45,485 nucleotides of DNA from Myxococcales bacterium. Its GTDB lineage: Bacteria > Myxococcota_A > UBA9042. Within the stretch, counting starts at the first letter, position 1, and every line of letters starts with the position of its first letter. The DNA lies in the NCBI GenBank assembly GCA_009692465.1, contig SHZD01000019.1, positions 1 through 45,485 of the forward strand. The letters run 5' to 3'. The notes under the pieces were generated by a model, which saw only the letters and a list, made by a program, of their open reading frames with translations, was not told where the DNA came from and searched no databases. A program made the position numbers and the translations under genes. Of this stretch, positions 27,401-32,681 are shown one piece after another.

Positions 27401-28580
27401 GGCTCACGCCGAAGATCCACTCAACGCTGCGGTGCTCGACGAGCTGCAGAAGACCTCTGAATCTTTGCGTAATTGGGACAGCTGGGTTGCAGCGACCGAG
27501 CACAAGCTGGCGGCCGAGACCCGCAAAGAGGCTCGCGCTGTTCTTTTAGTGCAGCTGGTGCGCGTTCTGCTAGTCGAGTTGGAGGATGCCACCCGTGCGC
27601 AGGCGCTGGTCGCCGAACTGCAGAAGATCGCTCCCAAAGATCCCAATACCCGCCAAGTTGTTGCCATGCTCAAGTCGCACAGTGGCGATCCGGCGGAAGC
27701 TGCGGCAGGTCTTGAGCAAGTGTTGCGCGAGACGGACGATCCTGCCGCCCTGTTGGCGATTCATCAGCAGCTTGCGGACCTGTACTTGGGCGTGTTGAAC
27801 AATCCAGGCAAGGGCATTCGCGAGTTGCAGCGGATGCTGGTCTTGGATCCAAAGCGCTGGGAATTTCGCCGCACACTTTGTGATCTTTATGCCCAACGCC
27901 AGTCGTATGAAGCCTTGGCCGAGTCGCTCAAGCAGTGGCTGGCCCAGTTTGAGGAATCCGCGGAAGACAAGCGCACGCTGCACTTGGCGCGTGGCATGGA
28001 GATCGCTGGTTTGATGCGTGAACTTGCCGATGTCCTAGTGACCTTGGGCAAACCGCAAGAGGCGACGCAGATGTTGCGGCGTGCTTGGGAACTCAGTGGC
28101 AACGAAGCCGAATTGAACGCCAAGCTCGCACCGTTGCTTGAAATGACTGGCGAAGTCCAATTGGCGGCCGAGTTGCACGACTGGCTGGCGGCGCACTTTG
28201 CCACTGACAAAGCCAAAGTGGCGACGCATTTGTCCAAATCTGCGTTGCTGCATGAGCGGCGTGGCGACTTTGCCGGTGCCCGCGAGCGCTTCAAGAAGGC
28301 CATGGAATCTGCCCCCGGCGACGACGAAGCGACCTTAGGTAGCGCTCGCGTGTGTTTAGAGCTCAACGAGCCTGACCGAGCGATGCGGTTGTTTGACCTT
28401 GTGGCTCGCAAGCCTGCGCACACAGTCGGCGCCGATTTGCGTGCCGACGCAAACTTTGGCATGGGGCGCTGCCGGCTCAAGCGCAATCAACGCGATCAAG
28501 CGCGCGCCTGTTTTGAACAAGCTTTGGCTCTAGTCCCTGGCCATAAAGCCGCAGCTGAGGCGTTGCTCGGCCTAGCGTAG
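18495..28580 (+). CDS. Giant 3361-residue TPR-like alpha-solenoid protein
   Basis: A single uninterrupted frame of 3361 residues. The start at ATG 18495 (or 18498) follows AGAGGTTCC. There is no signal peptide and no membrane span, so a cytosolic protein is expected. The chain is extremely Ala/Leu/Asp-rich and poor in Cys. TPR-type helix pairs recur along it, clearest near residues 350-560 (DRALEAYQRILTVQPDHEGA, FARQIIDLAPDHDQA) and in the last 500 residues (GIRELQRMLVLDPKR, GDFAGARERFKKAMESAPGD, QARACFEQALALVPGHKAA). The middle is more degenerate and may be half-a-TPR or other solenoid repeats. No catalytic domain is visible. It would form a superhelix of tens of turns, presumably a scaffold. 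Element copy C lies immediately upstream and argC follows 57 bp downstream. Confidence 0.93.
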   Translation: MMVPVDAAVLTDPADVEQLAKSLQDQLASGESVAVALLQFSAQEPHPRVRAALLHTAAKLVLSGDPERATDLYRESFRLFPSVDVGRSLAALTADAPVFARLFRHGHLVDATAVLAAEGPAWADTLLDAARSHVNQGHGRAAVAVLDRLLAGRPNLSLARELMETATAQVEARQEGLTAQRLALAECDPGDRAESLVAYAELLLAGDEALDDAAAVLADAVDSGADLASVAPLWVEVARAQGNNGELTKALACSLDAGSGLPKRLQHADELVNIPSVDRVAPRAALAALRVLSEAMPDDAPIAARLDAVTRLAGPEPEAQLEDMRMRTVRERDRLGETVACLGLASLALAKQDWPMAERHYRRVRTLSPQDAEALDFFEQLYRQSGDHKRLLVALSQRLGATEGRETVRIALEMARLCEGPLESPDRALEAYQRILTVQPDHEGALNALETLNTKLQRWPAVREALERNARAQLAKVAVDPRTKDAAIATLTKLVDLCQDPQRCDDPAATVPFARQIIDLAPDHDQALAIVSQHLNDQGRYAELVQLLRRAAGFTNNTNSSILLRLGNVLADELGQPAAAMDAWRAALDAHPGLIEAQLRLRRAARDTGDSGAVLASLLDEIGSIVGAAAIDLATPVPTILAKMPAIAAVDAQTAPVQLPAQLLEAAVLAEARSDGSRLAGRLYALILTDDPNHDGAVAGLVRCWSSGDDGAQLIQVLQRLVRDETVVSRKVQLLANLAGTQLNVGFDFAGAGATASAALQLAPDHQQAREIWIDAALALGDMIALRQACGNDAAGLEMFAARAGALAAESSKVQRFAQWRAAAAVLHDDLGDAERAALMLSDAVQACLAAASEPVTTATQELLSSEERTELCDLARKYAHAAGLRGAERLALEAMLEVTEGAAQRQAKLALVDLMAVSGETDDAEAMARSLAEEAIGDRDTTMLAASLDRLCDLAAAGIATSPESTWESVADLLALAADDGELRTSMRESLLSRCLANAERLSQSEEFWACVDRLAGAGLVCCTTADDNSTRQRLLELQEQACIELGNWGNAAAAAEALAGVSTGEAASGALLRAAELAFDRLADSARAERLYRLALAANPTDGSAWAGLAATVRASGDSTAMGLVLDEIFAVPSIGRDSRARFALERAELAATLDEADLLGLLWPVVSTFADWDSLAESEEAVLAIAAGQLDVPELGSIVAERLRPIFAKHGRIEEEVRCREIIALHAPRQSAARITGLIAVAESVADSSPRQAFDALFHAVADAPERADLLEKLTSLADRIGGRDRLQKLLRGMAGLDVSGEYVALPEANRHAALARLAQSAQDRGDVPAAIEALVAWRTLQPENLAPLVALQACWQATGDTENLAEVLQAQTTLGPDASRAAAWLGQIALTLTISADVSAALALATAATSAVGARPELWLRRIELARELNQPLSLATAIAQTLTVLPGALTDRFAAVRELAIALQNSGPEHATAAIERWLEILDNDPADDAAIASCFDLLPALTTDGKADVRGLLDRLELIADARGEGERVDQLLTVRADVAVDAADRTAILLRQAQARENTLGDADGAAQVLALAARLAPQLDAVLPALTATCRLALAAGSAAATISACLESAAAARDLVADRLALRRLGLSLIADSSGLEALRNLLEGVLRDDPDDESAAGRLDALATVSGDVKARLALLSLRIARAADADTAGQLWIERAQLATNAGLTDDAKASYRACASAANADIRTAANAGLAEVCENSNDPAGAAAAVAALLTDTADLEDRIALTLRAVGLWQTSGAVTAAQEALRSVLTEAPRNLALHTALEASLADSGNSKALVEHLANGWNRLDSLEEGEREAMAQRWLAAVQSSAGSGDELTAACKSLTEQGLAIAAVDETLESLTQAEFAGEKWPAWLLQSWQIIADRAQHSGATEGELAARLQLGAMAVDRSVQLAAIRRSAVLLEAIGEPDAALAKWYELLDLGQATLPAWTDDDAIEILRLGDVLERNSEAAEYVQIAAAELADPDRKIKLLLLLAGRAQSAGDAEQQWALAQQILVDAPLHSAALAVRGAALQAWSAAPTAARVSHAQAMVATAHDDPAKAAALVALGALLLAETATAKLGAEQLVAAVKLDHAQNQAAFELVADNADVAEQTNEIARLAAGRSVAAAAWLEGRARALSDWSDLDSLIEARARAAATDDVDAAVAAWLELADLRSAERDDAKAAAAALDAARALAPSNDTVLRLRLQLAETAQDHSVVGDLCQTLAGSADADEAGLLWYRGAQAYADASDTDKALLCCVAALQADTSQVDVHLLQARIRSSNGQQIEAIGDLDSAARAMADAGAADGAAALWLAAVPLARESGDAESWGRVLAAAIRSGVATAQTAQLAKEAELEGIWLKRGVTDVAPALFAAGLHAEALALRKKLAQTATGVDRLTAQRGLAQQTAEDGDPASAVAALFEVAISAELPAMELPDVLGEAQAIALAAGMVEDWLDRVAEIIASDVIAQDQLSAVVGFAAQVAADADLADRGADLWDQLWEQLPDDVDARDGTLALRRLANDPGRLAAALEKALVFAEASAKTGLRIELAALKLDSLGRPREALRLVQDVLGVEPNNEDATALAERLADNAVLGDETLTFLDRHLRTAENWLGLERVLTKRVARAKTAAAKSELAQMLAQLQSEQLSHADSALGSLWAAIQAEPRLTTLESIERLARPVDHDDLLARAYGLVLASPLRPDDRSQVLLRAALLDKRRGDLAAAERRLRNALSAAPQLSAAFDLLDGLLDEQGRAPDQLVLLADRANKVSDPAEKLTLLNRTAELARALQDADAAIDAYARLADLDATDVDSRAAIVELLREAGPSVRLPIALVALAEVTETGVQKAELLCEAARLQPAGASGEEKAAELYRAAFAGDGSSDEAYVWLERHCHHNPRMLAPLYQARADGLPLGPTRTLTLRKLAHAHRDMNDGAQACTALQRAHAEDPLNAAVLDELQKTSESLRNWDSWVAATEHKLAAETRKEARAVLLVQLVRVLLVELEDATRAQALVAELQKIAPKDPNTRQVVAMLKSHSGDPAEAAAGLEQVLRETDDPAALLAIHQQLADLYLGVLNNPGKGIRELQRMLVLDPKRWEFRRTLCDLYAQRQSYEALAESLKQWLAQFEESAEDKRTLHLARGMEIAGLMRELADVLVTLGKPQEATQMLRRAWELSGNEAELNAKLAPLLEMTGEVQLAAELHDWLAAHFATDKAKVATHLSKSALLHERRGDFAGARERFKKAMESAPGDDEATLGSARVCLELNEPDRAMRLFDLVARKPAHTVGADLRADANFGMGRCRLKRNQRDQARACFEQALALVPGHKAAAEALLGLA

Positions 28581-28637
28581 CCGCACTCGCTGGTCGCCTA
28601 GCGACTGGGCATACCTTTTGACAATTCAAGGGATTCG

Positions 28638-29708
28638 ATGATCGATTCTGTTTTGCCCAGGCCGTGTCGCGTGGCAGTCGTCGGCGCCACGGGGTACGGC
28701 GGCGCTGAGCTCTTGCGCCACTTGCTTGTTCACCCTCACGTTCAAGTTACTCGGCTGATTGCCAAGGACAATATTGGCAAGGCACTGGGCCAAGTCCATT
28801 TGTCGCTCGCCGGCCTGACCGCGCTGCGCATCGAGGACGCCGAGCCAGCTGCAGTCGTTGCGGACGCCGACGTTGTGTTCGTCGGCCTGCCCCACAAAGT
28901 GTCGGCGCTCGTCGTGGCTCGTTATGTTGATTTGGGCGCCCCTGTCATCGATTTATCCGGTGATTACCGGCTACTGGACGCCGCGGCGTACAAGCACTAT
29001 TACGAAGTGGATCACCCATTGCCTGAGCGGCTGGGTTCCTTTGTGTACGGTTTGCCAGAACTGAACCGAAAATCGTTGCGCGGTGCCCGCTACGTCGCCT
29101 CCCCCGGCTGTTTCGCGACCGCGATTACCCTAGCATTACTGCCGTTTGCGGCGGCGGGCTTGTTGAATGGGCGAGTAAGGGTCGCCGCAATGACCGGATC
29201 GTCGGGTTCGGGCGCCAATCCGGTGTTGGGGACCCATCACCCGTTGCGCGCTCAAAACTTGCGCGCGTATAAGCCGCTGACACATCAACATACACCCGAG
29301 ATTGAGCAGACGTTGAGATTGGCCGGTGCCAGCGATTTTGTTCTGGATTTCGTACCGATATCTGCACCGCTCGTGCGCGGAATTCTGGCGACGTGTTGGC
29401 TTGAAGTGGATTCCGAGGTCGATATTGCCCAGATTTCCGGCTTGGCGGCCCAGTATTTTGCCAACGACAAGCTGGTGCGCGTCCTGAGCGACCGACTGCC
29501 GGAGGTCAATGCTGTCGCCGGCTCGATGTACACCGAACTAGCCATAACCGTTGACGACCGCGTCGTTAACGGCAAGCGGACCGTGGTCGCGCACAGCGCC
29601 ATGGATAATTTGGTCAAGGGTGGAGCCGGTCAGGCCATTCAGTCCTTCAATGTGATGCTCGGCTGTGACGAATACTTGGGGCTGCTCACTCCGTCGCAGT
29701 GGCCGTAA
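28638..29708 (+). CDS. argC: N-acetyl-gamma-glutamyl-phosphate reductase
   Basis: 356 residues. Reduces N-acetylglutamyl-5-phosphate with NADPH in the third step of arginine synthesis. An N-terminal Rossmann motif VVGATGYGGAELLR, the active-site Cys158 in ASPGCFAT, and the later THHPLRAQN and HQHTPEIEQ histidines are all present. The start has AAGGGA upstream. The segment TGSSGSGANP differs from the SGVSGAGR of enteric ArgC and resembles the type found in Thermus/archaeal ArgC/LysY proteins. ArgB 35 bp downstream and ArgG in the window favour arginine, and no LysW carrier gene is seen. First recognisable gene of the operon. Confidence 0.93.
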   Translation: MIDSVLPRPCRVAVVGATGYGGAELLRHLLVHPHVQVTRLIAKDNIGKALGQVHLSLAGLTALRIEDAEPAAVVADADVVFVGLPHKVSALVVARYVDLGAPVIDLSGDYRLLDAAAYKHYYEVDHPLPERLGSFVYGLPELNRKSLRGARYVASPGCFATAITLALLPFAAAGLLNGRVRVAAMTGSSGSGANPVLGTHHPLRAQNLRAYKPLTHQHTPEIEQTLRLAGASDFVLDFVPISAPLVRGILATCWLEVDSEVDIAQISGLAAQYFANDKLVRVLSDRLPEVNAVAGSMYTELAITVDDRVVNGKRTVVAHSAMDNLVKGGAGQAIQSFNVMLGCDEYLGLLTPSQWP

Positions 29709-29743
29709 GCCGGTCGGCCCAGAAGGCGTACAGGCCCTAAATC

Positions 29744-30583
29744 ATGGCAGATTTGCGCGACCGCAAAGTGTTAATCAAAGTAGGCGGCGAGACCGTCCGC
29801 GCGCTCGCTGACCGCCAACGGTTGGCCCGCGACGTCGCCGCTGTGGTGGCTACCGGCGCACAAGTGATCGTCATTCACGGGGCTGGTCCGCAGATTACCG
29901 AACTGGGTCAGCGGCTTGGAATTGCCTCCGTATTTCGGGCAGGTCGCCGAGTCACCGATGCGGCGATGTTGCAGGCTGTCGCTATGGCTATGTGCGGAGA
30001 AGTAGGCCCCAATTTGCTCGCGGCCTTTCTTGGTGTCGGCTTGCCGGCGGTTGCAACCACGGCAGCTTCTGCGGGTCTGGCGATAGGCGTCAAGCGCGCA
30101 CCGACAAGGGTGACCGGAGAGTCTGAACCCGTGGATTTTGGCTTGGTCGCTGACGTCGCAACGGTCAACGGCGCGCTAGTGGCCTGCCTATGGCAAGCGG
30201 GGTTCGTACCTGTCCTCAGTTCACTAGTTGCCGATGCGGATGGTCAACTGCTCAATGTCAATGCCGATACGTTGGTGACCGCGTTGGTACCAGCCCTTGG
30301 CATTGACGATGTCGTGTTGGTTACGGGCGTCCCTGGCGTTTTTGGCGACATCGATGATCCCGCAACCCACATGGCACACTTGACGCCAGCCCAAATCGGT
30401 CCGCTGATCCAAAGCGGTGCCGTCAAAGGCGGGATGGTGGCCAAGTTGGAAGAAGTTGCCAAACTGTTGCAGCGTGGTGTAAGACGGGTGATTCTCACTG
30501 GCTTTGGCCACGAAAATGCCATAGCCGATGCACTTCTAGGCCGCCCTGGCTTGCGAACAATTGTCGAGGGAGAACTGCCTTGA
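29744..30583 (+). CDS. argB: Acetylglutamate kinase
   Basis: 279 residues. Phosphorylates N-acetylglutamate; amino-acid kinase fold. Visible motifs are KVGGETV (ATP), VIVIHGAGPQI (substrate loop), GRRVTDAAML, VDFGLVADVATVN, NVNADTLV and KGGMVAKLEE. The usual GLSG.D-type segment is altered (ATTAASAGLAIG), as in some non-enteric ArgB proteins. It lies 35 bp behind argC. The stop overlaps the TTG start of the following barrel gene (TTGA), which suggests translational coupling. Confidence 0.92.
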   Translation: MADLRDRKVLIKVGGETVRALADRQRLARDVAAVVATGAQVIVIHGAGPQITELGQRLGIASVFRAGRRVTDAAMLQAVAMAMCGEVGPNLLAAFLGVGLPAVATTAASAGLAIGVKRAPTRVTGESEPVDFGLVADVATVNGALVACLWQAGFVPVLSSLVADADGQLLNVNADTLVTALVPALGIDDVVLVTGVPGVFGDIDDPATHMAHLTPAQIGPLIQSGAVKGGMVAKLEEVAKLLQRGVRRVILTGFGHENAIADALLGRPGLRTIVEGELP

Positions 30584-31245
30584 TTGCTGCTGTGCTCAGG
30601 CTCAAGTTGCCATGGTGTTGTCGCGTCGGTCGGGCGGCGGTTGTCATCGGCGTTCTAGCCACTGCAGGCGTGGCTTTCGCCCACGACGTAGATGGCAAAC
30701 TCGGCATCGGTTTTGAGGAATCGTTGACCGCTGTCGGCGTTCGCCAAGTCATTCCGGTCACCGACGCCCAAGCGAACAAACAAACCTTTGCCCAACCCGA
30801 CATTCGCGCCTCTGGGCTCGCAGGTCGGGCGTGGTTCGGCAACGTCGGTGTCGAGGGCATTTTCGGCTTTCTGGCCCATATCCCGCGCGGAAAAGATGCA
30901 CCTCCTAATGAATTTGCTAGTTTTTTATCACTGGGTGCGACCTACAACGTCGTGCGCGGCCCACAGGTCAATCTCGGCATCGGCGTCCGCGCATTGGCCG
31001 CTATCGCCCGCACCAATGTTGGCACGGTGGCGACAGACCTTCGTTTTGGAATTGCTTTTGAAATTCCAGTGCGTATCGAGTACTTCTTCAACCAAACCTT
31101 CGCCATCGCTGGCGCATTTGGACCGACATTGGCTGTCAACACGGCGCGACCCAACCCGTTGACGGGAAGCAGTCAGTCTTTTGACATAGCGATCGCCCGC
31201 GGCGACTTTGGCGGCGGCCTGGGTTTTACCTACTACTTACGCTGA
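30580..31245 (+). CDS. Small outer-membrane beta-barrel protein in arginine/leucine operon
   Basis: 221 residues from a TTG that overlaps the argB stop; GAGGGAGA lies about eight bases upstream. A signal peptide spans about 1-35 (VVIGVLATAGVAFAHD). The mature protein has repeated strand patterns (GLAGRAWFGNVGVEGIFGFL, FASFLSLGATYNVV, FGGGLGFTYYLR), ending in an aromatic strand typical of outer-membrane barrels. Function unknown. Its position between amino-acid biosynthesis genes is odd and may reflect only operon packing. Confidence 0.8.
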   Translation: MIAAVLRLKLPWCCRVGRAAVVIGVLATAGVAFAHDVDGKLGIGFEESLTAVGVRQVIPVTDAQANKQTFAQPDIRASGLAGRAWFGNVGVEGIFGFLAHIPRGKDAPPNEFASFLSLGATYNVVRGPQVNLGIGVRALAAIARTNVGTVATDLRFGIAFEIPVRIEYFFNQTFAIAGAFGPTLAVNTARPNPLTGSSQSFDIAIARGDFGGGLGFTYYLR

Positions 31246-31310
31246 ACTACTCGCTTTGAGCGCCGCCGTCGCCGCTGCCCACTCCCATTCAACATAGGAG
31301 GAATTGCCCA

Positions 31311-32354
31311 ATGCGCATTGCGCTCTTGCCCGGCGACGGAATTGGTCGCGAAGTCGTCGCTGCAGCCAAAGAGGTTCTGGAACACGCTGCCAGACGCTTC
31401 GATTTTTCGTTTAGTTCGGAGTGGATTGACTTGGGGGCTGAGCGCTACCTGCGCACTGGCGAGACCATGCCGCAGCACGTGTTTGAGCACCTGCGCGACG
31501 ACTTCGACTGCATCTTGCTCGGCGCGTTTGGCGATCCACGGGTGCCAACCAATATCCACGCCAAAGAGATCCTGCTCGGCCTGCGCCAACGCTTGGATCT
31601 GTATGTTAATTTGCGGCCTGTGCGCTTAGTTGATGCCCGACTTTGTCCTCTCAAAGGCGTCGTCGAGGGCGGCATCGACATGGCGATCGTCCGCGAGAAC
31701 ACGGAGAGCGTCTACGTCGGCATCGGCGGCTCTTTCAAGCCCGACACCGACGACGAAATCGCTCAAAATATTATGCTATCTACGCGCAGAGGCTGCGACC
31801 GGCTCTTGCATTATGCGTTTGAGCTAGCGCGCACCCGCCGCCGCAAGTTGGTGCTGTGCGACAAGGCCAACGCAATCGAAGCTGCGCACGGCCTGTGGCG
31901 TAAATCTCTGAAATCCTTGGCGCCTCGCTATCCAGATGTGGTGGCCACCACGCTCTATGCTGACGTTGCGGCGATGCGTATGGTGACTCATCCTCATGAA
32001 TTTGATGTTATTGTCGGCGACAACATGATTGGCGACATCCTCTCGGATCTAGCGGCTGCCCTCGTTGGAGGTCTCGGCCTGGCCCCTTCGGCCTCGACTC
32101 ATCCCGGTCGGGTTGCGCTGTACGAACCGGTCCATGGTTCAGCGCCCGACATTGTCGGCACAGGCAAAGCCAATCCGTTGGCGGCGATCCTGTCGCTGGG
32201 CATGTTGCTGCGTGACCAAGGTCACTGTGCTGCGGCTCTAGCTATTGAAGCCGCGTGTAGCCAATCGGTGGTGGAGCGCGCCTGTACTCCCGACCTCGGC
32301 GGGGCCTTGACGACCTCCGATGTCACCGCTTGGATCTGTGCCTGCTTGGGCTAG
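31311..32354 (+). CDS. leuB: Isopropylmalate/isocitrate-family dehydrogenase (probably 3-isopropylmalate)
   Basis: 347 residues. The ATG follows a strong AGGAGG. NAD-dependent oxidative decarboxylase of beta-isopropylmalate type. Seen are LPGDGIG at the start, LGAFGDPRVP, the substrate-binding Arg region (LRPVRLVD), VRENTESVYVG, the Mg-binding GDNMIGDILSDLA, and EPVHGSAPDI near the NAD site. The pairing with an aconitase-family hydro-lyase immediately downstream suggests the leucine pathway, but homoisocitrate or isocitrate are alternatives the sequence does not exclude. The TAG stop (32352-32354) forms part of the CTAG flanking the inverted-repeat element that follows. Confidence 0.85.
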   Translation: MRIALLPGDGIGREVVAAAKEVLEHAARRFDFSFSSEWIDLGAERYLRTGETMPQHVFEHLRDDFDCILLGAFGDPRVPTNIHAKEILLGLRQRLDLYVNLRPVRLVDARLCPLKGVVEGGIDMAIVRENTESVYVGIGGSFKPDTDDEIAQNIMLSTRRGCDRLLHYAFELARTRRRKLVLCDKANAIEAAHGLWRKSLKSLAPRYPDVVATTLYADVAAMRMVTHPHEFDVIVGDNMIGDILSDLAAALVGGLGLAPSASTHPGRVALYEPVHGSAPDIVGTGKANPLAAILSLGMLLRDQGHCAAALAIEAACSQSVVERACTPDLGGALTTSDVTAWICACLG

Positions 32355-32431
32355 GAGCCTGTCGGAAATCAATCGGTTATGAAATATCTTTGCGGTTATA
32401 CACAATGAATCCATTGCGATCCGACAGTCTC
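32355..32431. mobile_element. Short CTAG-flanked terminal-inverted-repeat element (77 bp)
   Basis: The ends GAGCCTGTCGGA and TCCGACAGTCTC form an 11-of-12 inverted repeat, bounded by CTAG at 32351-32354 and 32432-32435. CTAG duplication and GA-type ends fit the IS5-family style of insertion; there is no coding capacity. It sits exactly on the stop codon of the preceding dehydrogenase gene. A MITE or decayed IS end is the likeliest reading. Confidence 0.75.
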
Positions 32432-32451
32432 CTAGCTTCTCAGATATTCTG

Positions 32452-32499
32452 AACTGTCCAAGAACTGCCCGGAGTGAATCCGTGCAGTTTCGGACAGTT
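32452..32499. repeat. Imperfect inverted repeat
   Basis: AACTGTCCAAGAACTGC (32452-32468) and GCAGTTTCGGACAGTT (32484-32499) are imperfect inverse copies around a 15-nt loop. No T-run follows. It could be the two ends of a further tiny element or a transcript hairpin. Confidence 0.55.
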
Positions 32500-32501
32500 G
32501 C

Positions 32502-32521
32502 CGCCGTCTAGCCAGACGGCG
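32502..32521. terminator. GC-rich hairpin
   Basis: CGCCGTCT, loop AGCC, AGACGGCG: a perfect 8-bp stem. It could stop transcription after leuB, but no U-tract follows, so a factor-independent terminator is not established. The last base overlaps the next inverted repeat. Confidence 0.4.
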
Positions 32522-32559
32522 CTAGGAGCGAGTCGGAATACTCCGACACGCTCCTAGCG
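32520..32559. repeat. Near-perfect palindrome made of two joined element ends
   Basis: CGCTAGGAGCG, A, GTCGGA (32520-32537), then ATAC, then the exact inverse (32542-32559) with one A/A mismatch. Each arm contains CTAG followed by GAGC-GTCGGA, the same end motif as the element at 32355-32431, so this looks like two element ends fused with almost no interior. It would form a 17-bp-stem hairpin in DNA or RNA. Confidence 0.85.
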
Positions 32560-32604
32560 AACAACTAAATTTGGTTATGCTTCGTGACTGACAACGCTAT
32601 ATCC

Positions 32605-32633
32605 TTGACATCGACGGCAACTGCCGGTATCCG
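32605..32633 (+). promoter_or_regulatory. Candidate promoter for the fused hydro-lyase gene
   Basis: TTGACA (32605-32610), 17 bp, TATCCG (32628-32633). The -35 is consensus and the -10 matches only in its first three bases. It lies 48 bp ahead of the start codon at 32682, downstream of the inverted-repeat island that separates this gene from leuB. Confidence 0.4.
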
Positions 32634-32681
32634 CCTTGCCCGCGGCAACCGTGCTGCCCACCAATTTGTCGCAGGCGTGCT

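Noticed and set aside
28593-28605. Terminator after the giant gene
   Set aside because: GTCGC-CTA-GCGAC is only a 5-bp stem, and TTTT comes nine bases later, so the evidence is too weak.
28638-30583. LysW-dependent lysine pathway (LysY/LysZ) for the reductase and kinase
   Set aside because: The reductase resembles that type in one segment, but no LysW carrier or LysX is visible and argG is present, so arginine is more likely.
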